From Actinokineospora baliensis (GTDB lineage Bacteria; Actinomycetota; Actinomycetes; Mycobacteriales; Pseudonocardiaceae): a stretch of DNA of 64,000 nt. Of this stretch, positions 36,901 through 44,673 are shown in pieces. Both the position numbers and the translations under genes were made by a program. Position 1 is the stretch's first letter, and each line of letters opens with the position of its first letter. The DNA lies in the NCBI RefSeq assembly GCF_016907695.1, contig NZ_JAFBCK010000001.1, forward strand, positions 7,428,001-7,492,000, in the 5' to 3' direction. A model generated the notes under the pieces. That model had not been told where the DNA came from and did not search any database. It saw only the letters and a program-made list of their open reading frames with translations.

Positions 36901-38614
36901 GCGGTTCATCTCGATCGAGGACGCCGGACGGGTTCGCGACGCGCTGGGCACGGCGCTGCCGGTGGGGGTACCGGAGGCGTTCACCGAGCCGGTGGCGGAC
37001 CCGGTCGGCGACCTGCTGGCCCGGTACGCCCGCACGCACGGCCCGTTCCCGGCGGCGGAGGCGGCGACCCGGTTCGGGTTGGGCGTGTCGGTGGTGACGG
37101 GGGTGTTGGAGCGGCTCGCGGGGTCAGGTCGGTTGGTGCGCGGCGAGTTGCGGCCGGGCGGCACGCACACCGAGTACTGCGACGCCGACGTGCTGCGCCG
37201 GTTGCGCCGGGCGTCGCTGGCGCGGTTGCGGGCCGAGGTGGAGCCGGTCGAGCCCGCCGCGCTGGGCCGGTTCTTGCCCAGTTGGCACGGGATCGGCCGC
37301 AGACTGCGATCGGCCCCGAAGGCCGACGACGTGCTGTCGGTGGTGGAGCAGCTGGCCGGGGCGCCGCTGCCCGCGAGCGCCGTCGAGTCATTGATCCTGC
37401 CCGCGCGGTTGCCCGGGTACACGCCCGCGCTGCTCGACGAACTGACCACGGCGGGCGAGGTCACCTGGTGCGGCAGCGGTTCCCTCGCCGGTGGCGACGG
37501 CTGGATCGCTCTGGCGCCAACGGATGTGGCGGACCTGCTGCTGCCGGAGGTGGAGGAGGCGGTACCGGACACCCCGCTGCACACCGCCGTTCTGTCTTCT
37601 TTGGACAGCGGGGCGCTCTTCTTCCGCCAGATCGTGGACCGGACCAGCGCCGTCCTGCTCGACGGCGGAGCCGAGGCGCCGGGTGATCAAGACGTGGTCA
37701 CCGCCCTGTGGGACCTGGTGTGGGGCGGCCTGGTCACCAACGACACGATCGCGCCGCTACGGATGCTCGTGGCGGGCAAGGGCGCCGCCCACAAACCACG
37801 GCGCACCCCGCCCCGCGGCCGGTACGCCCGCCTGCGCACGGCACGTCCCGTGATGCCCAGCCGCACCGGACCGCCGACCGTCGGCGGGCGGTGGTCGTTG
37901 GTCGTGCCGCGCGAGGAGGATCCGACCCGCCGGGCGCACGCGCGCGCCGAGGCTTTCCTGGAGCGGCACGGGGTCCTGACCCGCGGCGCCTTGGACACCG
38001 AGCGCGTGGTCGGCGGGTTCAGCGGGGTCTACAAGGTGCTGCGCGCGATGGAGGACTCCGGTCAGATCGTGCGGGGGTACGTCGTCGAAGGCCTCGGCGC
38101 GGCCCAGTTCGCCGCTCGCGGAGCCGTCGACCGCCTCCGCGCCCTCTCCCGCCCGGACTCAGCACCGCCCGAGCCGGACGTGGTGGTCGGTGCGGGCTGG
38201 CCGGTCCCGGCGAGCATGCAACTCCCCACCGCCCCTCAGTCCACACTGGACGCCGTGGTCCTCGCCGCCGCCGACCCAGCCCAGCCCTACGGCGCCGCCC
38301 TGGACTGGCCCACCCCCGTCGGCGAAGGCAAACACCGCCCCGCCCGCAAAGCAGGCGCCCTGGCCGTCCTGGTAGACGGCGTCCCCGCCCTCTACGTAGA
38401 ACGCGGCGGCAGAACCCTCCTCTCCTTCACCGACAACGACCCGTCCCTCCGAGCCGCAGCCGAAGCCCTGTCCAAAGCCGTCCGCGAAGGCTGGCTCGGC
38501 AGCCTCTCCGTAGAAAAAGCCGACGGCGAAATAGCCCTGACCTCAACCCTGGCCACCGTCCTGCGCGACGCCGGCTTCCGCGCAACCCCCAAAGGCCTCC
38601 GCCTCCGCGCCTGA
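33977..38614 (+). CDS. lhr: ATP-dependent DNA helicase Lhr
   Basis: A very large SF2 helicase (1,545 residues) linked to DNA repair in mycobacteria. Motifs: Walker A APTGSGKT (45-52), DEVH box (169-172), SATVRP motif III, and the C-terminal RecA-like domain with QRVGRAGHQVG. The second half is the Lhr-specific C-terminal region with winged-helix units. The start is the GTG at 33977 because similarity begins at FTAPTRHWFGGAF; the upstream open stretch is not conserved. The last 400 bp use more CC/AC-rich synonymous codons than the rest. Confidence 0.94.
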   Translation: MTTEALDLFTAPTRHWFGGAFAAPTDAQAGAWRAAAAGEHALVVAPTGSGKTLAAFLWALDRLAHEGVPSDPKKRCRVLYVSPLKALAVDVQRNLRAPLAGIRQAAHRLDLPEPDITVGTRTGDTPADERRSFARTPPDVLVTTPESLFLLLTSAARESLRGVGTVIVDEVHAVAGTKRGSHLAVSLERLDALLERPAQRIGLSATVRPVEEISGYLGGGRPVTLVRPKIAKTVQVSVEVPVSDMAALGEGPAAPVDPDAPEAPQRPSIWPVVEQRVLELVRQHRSTIVFANSRRLAERMTARLNELATEESEAIARFPAEAIGQSGLTTMTEPVVARAHHGSMSREQRTLVEEDLKSGRLPCVVATSSLELGIDMGAVDLVVQIEAPPTVAAGMQRVGRAGHQVGAVSRGVMFPKFRGDLVSCAVVAERMAGGAIEAVRYPRNPLDVLAQQVVAMVALEPWTVTDLAALVRRAAPYASLPDSALYSVLDMLAGRYPSEEFGELRPRITWDRVSGELRGRPGSQRLAVTSGGTIPDRGLFTVMTPPDERGAGSRVGELDEEMVYESRVGDTFLLGTSAWRVQDITHDRVIVTPAPGEPARMPFWKGDAPGRPLELGRALGAFVRELSAVDEPAARERAAVAGLDEWATDNLLAYLGEQREATRHIPDDRTVLVERFRDELGDWRLVVHSPFGAQVNAPWALAIGARLRERRGVDAQIAHSDDGIVVRLPDAVDDSGQEVVAGVEDVLLDPEEVEQVVVAEVGGSALFASRFRECAARSLLLPRRDPRRRTPLWQQRQRSAQLLSVAAKYEQFPVVLEAMRECLQDVYDVAGLRELMSDVRARRVRVVEVETPSASPFARSLLFGYVGMFLYGVDVPLAERRAAALSLDSALLAELLGSEAIRELLDPEVLAEVERSLQRLDPKRHARHAEDAADLLRFLGDLSEAEAAERGVLPEWLTELVAARRVLRVRIAGEERFISIEDAGRVRDALGTALPVGVPEAFTEPVADPVGDLLARYARTHGPFPAAEAATRFGLGVSVVTGVLERLAGSGRLVRGELRPGGTHTEYCDADVLRRLRRASLARLRAEVEPVEPAALGRFLPSWHGIGRRLRSAPKADDVLSVVEQLAGAPLPASAVESLILPARLPGYTPALLDELTTAGEVTWCGSGSLAGGDGWIALAPTDVADLLLPEVEEAVPDTPLHTAVLSSLDSGALFFRQIVDRTSAVLLDGGAEAPGDQDVVTALWDLVWGGLVTNDTIAPLRMLVAGKGAAHKPRRTPPRGRYARLRTARPVMPSRTGPPTVGGRWSLVVPREEDPTRRAHARAEAFLERHGVLTRGALDTERVVGGFSGVYKVLRAMEDSGQIVRGYVVEGLGAAQFAARGAVDRLRALSRPDSAPPEPDVVVGAGWPVPASMQLPTAPQSTLDAVVLAAADPAQPYGAALDWPTPVGEGKHRPARKAGALAVLVDGVPALYVERGGRTLLSFTDNDPSLRAAAEALSKAVREGWLGSLSVEKADGEIALTSTLATVLRDAGFRATPKGLRLRA

Positions 38615-38739
38615 CCCGACCACGATCGTCACCCGGCCCCGAACACAGGAGGGACATCAAGGACAACGTTGGTGATGGCCCGGGACTGTGCAAGCCGGTT
38701 GGCGCGGCGTTCCCTGACGTTGCGCCGCCTAGCGAACCG

Positions 38740-38770
38740 TTGACCCTCACGTGGCGTGATGGCGCATAGT
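38740..38770 (+). promoter_or_regulatory. MerR-type promoter with 19-bp spacer
   Basis: TTGACC (38740-38745) and CATAGT (38765-38770) are separated by 19 bp, the over-long spacer typical of promoters twisted open by MerR proteins. The spacer holds CTCACG-TGG-CGTGAT, an imperfect inverted repeat like the TipA operator. The start codon follows the -10 by only 7 bp, implying a leaderless mRNA. Confidence 0.7.
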
Positions 38771-38777
38771 CGGTCGC

Positions 38778-39893
38778 GTGGGGGAACACCTGACCGTGGG
38801 CCGCGTGGCCGAGTTGGCGAGCGTGAGTGTGCGGACGCTGCACCACTACGACGAGATCGGACTTGTACGGCCGTCCGCGCGGACGACCGCCGGGTACCGG
38901 GCCTACTCGTCGGCGGACGTGGAGCGGCTGCGCGAGGTCCTCGCGTACCGGCGGTTGGGGTTCGGGTTGCGGGAGATCGCCGATCTGGTCGATGACCCCG
39001 CCACCGACGCGGTCGCGCACCTGCACCGCCTGCGGGAACTGCTGGTGGAGCAACGCGACCGCGCCGCCGCCATGGTGATGGCAATCGACAGGGAACTGGA
39101 GGCGCGGGCGATGGGGATCAGGAACACGCCGGAGGAGCAGCTGAAGATGTTCGGCGCGCAGCTGTACGACGTCATCGGGTCCGCGTACCCGGCGACGCGG
39201 ACCACCGAGCCGCGGATAGCCGCCCAGATCTGGGACGCGCTCGGCGACGCGCGGACGGTACTGAACGTCGGTGCGGGCACCGGCTCCTACGAGCCGCCGG
39301 ACCGCGACGTCACGGCGGTGGAACCATCCTCGGTCATGCGGGCGCAGCGCCCCGCGGACGCGGCACCGTGCATAGCCGCTACTGCGGAGAACCTTCCGTT
39401 CGAGGACCAGTCTTTCGACGCTGCCATGGCCTTCAGCACCGTGCACCACTGGCAGGACCCGATAGCCGGTCTGCGCGAGATGCGCCGCGTGGCCCGACGC
39501 GTGGTGGTGTTCACCCACGACGCCAGCCACACCGGCTGGCTCCAACGGTTCTGGCTCACCCGCGACTACCTGCCCGAGGTCGCCAACCTGGTGATAGGCA
39601 GGCCATCGGTGGACCAGTTGGCCCACGCGATCGGCGCTCGCAGGGAACCGGTCCTCATCCCGTGGGACTGCGCCGACGGCTTCTTCGAGGCCCACTGGCG
39701 CCGCCCCGAGGCCTACCTCGACGAACACGTCCGCCGCGCGGTCTCCGTGTGGACCAGGGTCGGCCCCGAGGCCGAACACCGCGCGGTGAGCCGACTCCGC
39801 GCCGACCTCGCCGCGAACCGGTGGTCCGAGCGCAACCCCGACCTCACCGCCCTCGACGCCGCCGAGCTCGGCCTCCGCCTGCTCATCACCTGA
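38778..39893 (+). CDS. MerR regulator fused to a SAM-dependent methyltransferase
   Basis: 371 residues. About 5-73 is a MerR winged helix (LTVGRVAELASVSVRTLHHY) and 74-105 the MerR dimerisation helix. Residues 106-126 (RELEARAMGIRNTPEEQLKM) look like the start of a TipAS effector domain, but this stops and a class I methyltransferase follows: motif I VLNVGAGTG (161-169), acidic VTAVEPSS, AENLPFEDQSFD and FSTVHHW. So a TipA-like activator seems to have had its drug-binding domain replaced by an enzyme. The GTG at 38778 follows a MerR-type promoter, suggesting autoregulation. The methyl acceptor is unknown. Confidence 0.88.
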   Translation: MGEHLTVGRVAELASVSVRTLHHYDEIGLVRPSARTTAGYRAYSSADVERLREVLAYRRLGFGLREIADLVDDPATDAVAHLHRLRELLVEQRDRAAAMVMAIDRELEARAMGIRNTPEEQLKMFGAQLYDVIGSAYPATRTTEPRIAAQIWDALGDARTVLNVGAGTGSYEPPDRDVTAVEPSSVMRAQRPADAAPCIAATAENLPFEDQSFDAAMAFSTVHHWQDPIAGLREMRRVARRVVVFTHDASHTGWLQRFWLTRDYLPEVANLVIGRPSVDQLAHAIGARREPVLIPWDCADGFFEAHWRRPEAYLDEHVRRAVSVWTRVGPEAEHRAVSRLRADLAANRWSERNPDLTALDAAELGLRLLIT

Positions 39894-40002
39894 CGCGGAA
39901 TCCACCAACGAACCCGACGGACGTTCCCGCCTGACGGTTCCGTCGTCGAGACACCGGCGCTCGGCAAAGCCGTTCCCGTCGAGCGGCGTTACCCGAAATG
40001 CG

Positions 40003-40731
40003 TCAGCGGGAAGTCAAGACGCAGAACTCGTTGTCCTCGGGGTCGGTGAGGACGACCCAGGGGGACTCGCCTTGGCCGACGTTGGCGGGTTTGGCGCCCA
40101 GGCTGCGTAAGCGGGCGACTTCCTGGTGCTGGTCCTCGCCGGGGTGGGCGGCTACGTCCAGGTGGACTCGGTTCTTGGTGATCTTGGGGTCTTCGGTGCG
40201 GAGGAACTCGAGCCAGGGGCCGTGGTGGTCGATGGCGTGCAGGGAGGCGAAGGCCGGTTCGTCGCGGACTATGCGCAGGGATGTTGCGGCGGCCCAGAAG
40301 GTGGCTTGGGCGGCGGGGTCGATGGCGTCGACGACTATGGCGGCTATGGCGCCGGTGTCGGCGTATTCGGGGCGGGGTTCCAGGACGCAGAACTCGTTGC
40401 CTTCGGGGTCGGCCAGGACCACCCAGGGGACTGCGCCCTGGCCGAGTTCGACCGGGACCGCGCCCAGGCCCAGTGCGCGGCGGACGGTGGCGTCCTGGTC
40501 GGTCGGGGAGAGACTGGACAGGTCCAGGTGGATCCGGTTCTTGGTGCGCTTGGGATCGCGCACCGGCACGAACACCAGGTCCATCCACCACCCGTCCTCC
40601 GGTGGCGCGCTGACGTCGACCTCGCCGGTGTCGGCCTGTTCCGCCCGCCAGCCGAGCAGGTCGGCCCAGAAGCGGGCTAAGGCGGGCGGGTCCGCGGCGT
40701 CCACCACGACGTTCACCAAGCGGGTCGGCAT
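40003..40731 (-). CDS. Two-domain VOC (glyoxalase-like) protein 1
   Basis: 242 residues made of two VOC modules (about 1-118 and 125-242), each ending in a W-V-V-L-x-D-P-E-x-N-E-F-C-V-L type motif. VOC proteins include glyoxalases, dioxygenases and drug-binding resistance proteins; glyoxalase-like_2 forms such as this are mostly uncharacterised. It is related to VOC protein 2 at 41910, with a sigma/anti-sigma-like pair between them on the same strand. The start ATG begins MPTRLVNVVVDA. The substrate is unknown. Confidence 0.85.
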   Translation of the reverse strand: MPTRLVNVVVDAADPPALARFWADLLGWRAEQADTGEVDVSAPPEDGWWMDLVFVPVRDPKRTKNRIHLDLSSLSPTDQDATVRRALGLGAVPVELGQGAVPWVVLADPEGNEFCVLEPRPEYADTGAIAAIVVDAIDPAAQATFWAAATSLRIVRDEPAFASLHAIDHHGPWLEFLRTEDPKITKNRVHLDVAAHPGEDQHQEVARLRSLGAKPANVGQGESPWVVLTDPEDNEFCVLTSR

Positions 40732-40780
40732 GCCTGGACGCTAGTGCAGATGACCGTTTCCCGCCGAAATCCGCCCGCGC

Positions 40781-41356
40781 CTAACTGCCGGTGCGCCGGT
40801 AGGTGCCCAACTCTTGGCCCGCGGCGTCGTAGAAGGTCAGCTGGTCGCCGCGGAGGGTGAACGTGGTGGCTTTGGTCAGCACGGCCTGGTTGGGGACGTT
40901 GTCGCAGGCGATGTAGGTCGTGCCGCCTTCGGGTGTGGCTGTGAACGAGGGGCCGCCGGTCGTGTAGCGGCCTTGGGAGTCGTTGCAGCCGTCGGAGGCC
41001 GTCCAGCGGCCGTCGGGGCCGAAGTGGATCAGGGGCGGTTTCGGGCGGAGCGCCTGGGAGTCGCCGACCACGAACAGCGGCTCCCAGGTGCCGGTCACCC
41101 CGGCCGCGGGCATCGGCGCACCGCCCGCGGCCGTGCTGGACGTGGTGCCTGCGGTGTCCCGCAAGGCGATCACCCCGCCGACCAGGGCGACGGCGACCAC
41201 GACGGCGGCGGTGGTAAGCCGGGCGGTCCGGCGCCTGCGCAACCGCCGGTGGACCGCGAGGAGCAGGTCCTCGCCCCCCACCCCGTCGGCCCGCTCGGCG
41301 AAAGTCGCGCGCAACCGCTGCTCGGTCTCGTCCACCGCGCCCTCCCCGCTACTCAT
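40781..41356 (-). CDS. META-domain membrane protein, probable anti-sigma or sensor partner
   Basis: 191 residues: a cytoplasmic N-terminus of about 45 residues with a basic stretch (RRLRRRRTARL), one membrane helix (TTAAVVVAVALVGGVIAL) and an extracellular META/HslJ-like domain (WEPLFVVGD, FGPDGRWTASDGCNDSQGRY, LTFYDAAGQELGTYRR). It overlaps the sigma-factor gene by 8 bp. By position it should restrain that sigma factor, but no zinc anti-sigma motif is seen, so anti-sigma function is inference. Confidence 0.78.
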   Translation of the reverse strand: MSSGEGAVDETEQRLRATFAERADGVGGEDLLLAVHRRLRRRRTARLTTAAVVVAVALVGGVIALRDTAGTTSSTAAGGAPMPAAGVTGTWEPLFVVGDSQALRPKPPLIHFGPDGRWTASDGCNDSQGRYTTGGPSFTATPEGGTTYIACDNVPNQAVLTKATTFTLRGDQLTFYDAAGQELGTYRRTGS

Positions 41357-41846
41357 CGGCGGACTCCTTCGTCCCCCACGCCGCCCGCAGGCTGCTCAAC
41401 GCGCGCGACGCCTGCGAGCGCACGGTGCTCTCCGCGCACCCGAGCAGCTCGGCGATCGTCCGGTCGTCGCGGTCCTCGTAGAAGCGCAGCACCAGCACCG
41501 CCCGCTGCCGGGGCGGCAAAGCGGCCAACGCGCCCCAGGTCTGCTCCCGCGCGGCTACCCCGTCCGCGTGGTCGGCGGCGCGGGCCGACTCGAACCACGC
41601 GTCGCCGGGGTGCAGCGGGACCTCCGTACTCGAGCGCCTTCGCCGCCAGTCCAGGTGGGCGTTGACCACGATCCGGCGCAGGTAGGCGTCCGGGTGGTCA
41701 GCCGCGACGACCCGGCGCCAGCGGCTGTGCGCCTTGAGCAGGGCGGTCTGCACCAGGTCCTCGGCGAGGTGCCGGTCGCCGGTGAGCAGGTACGCGAACC
41801 GCAGCAGCGCCTGGCCGCGGTCTCGCACGTACTCGTCGAACCCCAT
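41349..41846 (-). CDS. SigE-family ECF RNA polymerase sigma factor
   Basis: 165 residues with sigma region 2 (FDEYVRDRGQALLRFAYLLTGDRHLAEDLVQTALLKA) and region 4 (LPPRQRAVLVLRFYEDRDDRTIAELLGCAESTVRSQ). This is the SigE subfamily common in actinomycetes (not the mycobacterial SigE protein). The ATG at 41846 is preferred over the GTG at 41852 because GAAGGGG lies just upstream. Translationally coupled to the META-domain gene. Confidence 0.9.
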   Translation of the reverse strand: MGFDEYVRDRGQALLRFAYLLTGDRHLAEDLVQTALLKAHSRWRRVVAADHPDAYLRRIVVNAHLDWRRRRSSTEVPLHPGDAWFESARAADHADGVAAREQTWGALAALPPRQRAVLVLRFYEDRDDRTIAELLGCAESTVRSQASRALSSLRAAWGTKESADE

Positions 41847-41909
41847 CCCCACCCCTTCGGCCGCTGCTCCCCAGACGAGGTGGGCGGTCGGTTCCGCTGC
41901 ACGCCCGGC

Positions 41910-42617
41910 TCAGGTCGGCACGCGCGCGGGCACCACCCGGAACTCGTTGCCCTCCGGGTCGTGGAAGACGCCGTCGTGGTGGGAGGCGCCCTGGGTGATC
42001 AGGGTGCTGGTGTCGGCCTCGTCGTCGGTGGCGGCGAGGGTGAGCCGGATCCGGTGGGGACCGCGGCGCGGGTCGGGCACCCGCAGGAACTCGATCCAGG
42101 GCCCGGACCGCTCGCTGGCCCGCAGCGCCGCCGAGTTCTCCTCGGTGTGCAGCAGCGGCCACCCGGTCGCCGCGGACCAGAACGTCGCCAGCCGGGTCGG
42201 GTCCTCGGCGTCGACGACGAGCGCGGCCAGCGGTCCGGTGTGGTGGTAGAGGTCCCCCGGTTCCAGGATGCAGAACTCGTTGCCCGCCGGGTCGCGGAAC
42301 ACCGTCCACGGCACCCCCGGCCCCTGCCCGACGTTCACCTCGACCGCCCCGACGTCGGCGGCCAGGGAGGTCAGCACCTGGTACTCGTGCGGGCTCTCGG
42401 TGGCCAGGTCCAGGTGGATCCGGTTCTTCACCGCCTTGTCCCACCGCTGCGGCACGAACACCAGGTCCAGCCCGCATCCGCCCAGGTCGGGAGCCACGAG
42501 GCGGTGGCAACCACCGCGGCCGGGGGTGGCGGTGCCGCCGAGCATGATGTACCAGAACTGGGCAGCGGCCGCCGGGTCGGTCGCATCGATCACGAGGCTC
42601 GCCAGGCGGGTGGGCAT
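41910..42617 (-). CDS. Two-domain VOC (glyoxalase-like) protein 2
   Basis: 235 residues, two VOC modules; paralogue of the protein at 40003 (MPTRLASLVIDATDP against MPTRLVNVVVDAADP, and shared EGNEF/AGNEFCILEP endings). It begins the minus-strand series VOC2, sigma factor, META protein, VOC1, with 63 bp before the sigma gene. The ATG at 42617 has GGGAGGA about 13 nt upstream. Function unknown. Confidence 0.85.
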   Translation of the reverse strand: MPTRLASLVIDATDPAAAAQFWYIMLGGTATPGRGGCHRLVAPDLGGCGLDLVFVPQRWDKAVKNRIHLDLATESPHEYQVLTSLAADVGAVEVNVGQGPGVPWTVFRDPAGNEFCILEPGDLYHHTGPLAALVVDAEDPTRLATFWSAATGWPLLHTEENSAALRASERSGPWIEFLRVPDPRRGPHRIRLTLAATDDEADTSTLITQGASHHDGVFHDPEGNEFRVVPARVPT

Positions 42618-42759
42618 GACCGACACCGTAGTCCTCCCGCCGCGCCCGCAGCGGCGCGCGCTTTTCCCACCACCCACTCAGGTCCTTTGTGGACGAACTG
42701 GTGGAACCCGCCACCGCGCCGCGGGCAGGGGTTCGCGACGCGGCGGCGGGGGCTGGTGG

Positions 42760-43524
42760 CTAGCGGGTGGCCAGGCGCAGCAGGGCCCAGAGCTGGGTCA
42801 GGGCGTCGAGGTCGCCTTCCCGCTCCACCTCGGAGCTGAAGACGGCACTGCGGCCCCACAGCCAGAGGTAGAGCTCCTGGGGCGGCCCGGTCACCGTGGC
42901 GGCCGCGGATTCAGCGGACAGCAGGGGTGCCGGGGCGGCGGTTGTCCTGTCCGTGGTCACCTCGGCCAGCCAGGCGTGGCCCGCGGTGCGCACCGCCACC
43001 GTCGTCGCGCGGGTGCCCGACACGCCCAGCACGGCGAGGCGGTGGGTGAACCAGAGGGTGAGGACCTCGTCCACCCCGTCCACCGCGACGTCCTCGGGCA
43101 CCGGGGTGATCGGCTCACCGGCGGCGCCCTGCACGTCCACCCGGTGCACCGTCGCCTCGTGGGCCATGCGGCGGCGCCAGAAGCCGTAGGTCTGGTCTTC
43201 GGGGTGCCAGGTGGGGCACGGGGCGTCCGGCGGGTGCGATTCCAGCTCGCCGAGCAGGGCGCGCAGGCCGTCGCGCAGGTAGTGCTCCGCGGACTGGCCG
43301 TCGTGCGGTTGGCGCTGCCAGCGGGTGGGGCGGTCGCCGGTGCGAATCCAGGTGAGCACCATCCGGTAGACGCTGCCGAGGTGGCGGGTGGTTTCCCCGG
43401 CGGTCAGGCCGGGGCAGCCGGGGACGGGGCGGTCCGGGTCGGTGCCCGTGGCGGCCGCGGCGAGCAGGGTGGTCTCGTCCTCCAGGACGTCGAGCAGCCG
43501 GTCGGCATCGATCAGCGCGGTCAC
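42760..43524 (-). CDS. DinB-fold, maleylpyruvate isomerase-family protein
   Basis: 254 residues. The N-terminal part (ADRLLDVLEDETTLLAAA, GLTAGETTRHLGSVYRMVL) and the central MAHEATVHRVDVQ motif match the mycothiol-dependent maleylpyruvate isomerase/DinB-like four-helix fold, with histidines suited to a metal site (H48, and the two in HEATVH). A C-terminal domain follows. The GTG at 43524 overlaps the HEPN stop (GTGA), so it is coupled to that gene and shares its SOS-type promoter. Confidence 0.84.
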   Translation of the reverse strand: MTALIDADRLLDVLEDETTLLAAAATGTDPDRPVPGCPGLTAGETTRHLGSVYRMVLTWIRTGDRPTRWQRQPHDGQSAEHYLRDGLRALLGELESHPPDAPCPTWHPEDQTYGFWRRRMAHEATVHRVDVQGAAGEPITPVPEDVAVDGVDEVLTLWFTHRLAVLGVSGTRATTVAVRTAGHAWLAEVTTDRTTAAPAPLLSAESAAATVTGPPQELYLWLWGRSAVFSSEVEREGDLDALTQLWALLRLATR

Positions 43525-43931
43525 CGCCGGGTGCCGTGCACGGCGCGGTGGACCAGGCCGATGAACTCGGCCGCCTGCCGGTGCAGGTCCTCGGCGGCGC
43601 GGGGGCCGACCCGGCTGGTGATGCCCGCCTGCACCGCGGCGCGGGTGGCCGAGCAGGAGGCGAAGTGCGCCGCCCACTCGCGCATCTCCGGGGCCACCGC
43701 GGCCAGCAGCGTCCACACGCTGGTGGGCTTGGCGCGGCCCCGGTGCGGGCGCCCGCGCGCGGCCAGCAGCGCCGCGGCGGCGCGCAGCGCGCACAGGTAC
43801 GACTCGGTGAACAGGTGCGCGGGTGTCGCCCGCTCCGACACCGCGGCGAACCCGCGCTCGGCCTGCCCGAGCAGGGCCACCGCGGCGGCCGGTGGTGCCT
43901 GGGTGACGGGGAAGTCCAGTGTGCTGGTCAT
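43521..43931 (-). CDS. SAV_6107-type HEPN-domain protein
   Basis: 136 residues, helical, with HEPN-like features: LLGQAERGFAAVSERATPAHLFTESYLCALRAAAALLAARG and a later EDLHRQAAEFIGLVHRAVHG helix. This resembles the actinobacterial SAV_6107 HEPN family; many HEPN proteins are RNases or partners of DNA/RNA enzymes, but a clear R-x4-6-H catalytic motif is not obvious. The ATG at 43931 has GGAAGGAGG 6 nt upstream. A perfect LexA box is 112 bp upstream. First gene of a two-gene unit with the DinB-fold gene. Confidence 0.8.
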   Translation of the reverse strand: MTSTLDFPVTQAPPAAAVALLGQAERGFAAVSERATPAHLFTESYLCALRAAAALLAARGRPHRGRAKPTSVWTLLAAVAPEMREWAAHFASCSATRAAVQAGITSRVGPRAAEDLHRQAAEFIGLVHRAVHGTRR

Positions 43932-44043
43932 CAGGGCCTCCTTCCCGATCGAGACGTCACGCACGACAGCGACGAACCCGCCGAGGGGAAGCCGGCGGTG
44001 CCCGGCGGTGAGGCGCTTCCCCCGCCCCACCGCCGGACCGTGT

Positions 44044-44059
44044 TCGAACCTATGTTCGA
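44044..44059 (-). promoter_or_regulatory. Perfect LexA box upstream of the HEPN gene
   Basis: TCGAACCTATGTTCGA matches TCGAAC-N4-GTTCGA at 12 of 12 positions. It lies 112 bp upstream of the HEPN gene and 104 bp upstream of the divergent YbaK gene, so either could be SOS-controlled. Confidence 0.85.
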
Positions 44060-44163
44060 ACACGACCAGCGTAACCCGTGGTCGGACGGGGTTCAAGCAG
44101 ACCGGGGTGTGACCCTGACGGGTGGTTGGGCGCGGCCGGGGGGGCCGGTGGTGTGATGGAGCG

Positions 44164-44673
44164 GTGAGCACAATCGAGCACCGCGGGGTCACCGCCGTCG
44201 CGGCCGCACTGCGCGCGGCGGGACTCCCCGAGGCCGCCGCCGGGATCCGGTTCCTCGACGACGACGTCCGCACCGCCGCGGCCGCCGCGGCGGCGTTGGG
44301 CGCACCCGTGGGCGCCATCGCCAACAGTCTCGTCTTCATCGCGGACGGGGAGCCGCTGCTGGTGCTGACCTCGGGTGATCACCGCGCCGACACCGCCAAG
44401 CTCGCCGCGCTGGCGGGTGTCACCGAGGTGGGCAAGGCCAACCCGGCGTTCGTCCGCGAACACACCGGCCAGGCCATCGGCGGCGTCGCCCCGATCGGGC
44501 ACCCCGCGCCCCTGCGCACCCTGGTCGACAGCCACCTCGAGCGCTACCCCACGGTCTGGGCCGCGGCGGGCCACCCGAAGTCGCTGTTCCCCACCACCTA
44601 CGCCGATCTGGTGACCCTCACCGGGGGCACAGCTGCGCGGGTGGGCGTCGAGGAGGATGATCCGTCCTCGTGA
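44164..44673 (+). CDS. YbaK/ProX-type aminoacyl-tRNA deacylase
   Basis: 169 residues matching the YbaK/EbsC editing domain, which hydrolyses mischarged tRNA: IANSLVFIADGEPLLVLTSGDHRAD, the lysine in EVGKAN, and IGGVAPIGH. The GTG at 44164 begins the conserved region. The stop overlaps the GNAT gene start by 4 bp (GTGA). Exact substrate (Cys-tRNA or other) is not determinable. Confidence 0.88.
   Translation: MSTIEHRGVTAVAAALRAAGLPEAAAGIRFLDDDVRTAAAAAAALGAPVGAIANSLVFIADGEPLLVLTSGDHRADTAKLAALAGVTEVGKANPAFVREHTGQAIGGVAPIGHPAPLRTLVDSHLERYPTVWAAAGHPKSLFPTTYADLVTLTGGTAARVGVEEDDPSS

Noticed and set aside
33896..37039. 1,047-codon open frame antisense to lhr
   Set aside because: His/Arg/Pro-rich shadow of a gene with clear helicase motifs.
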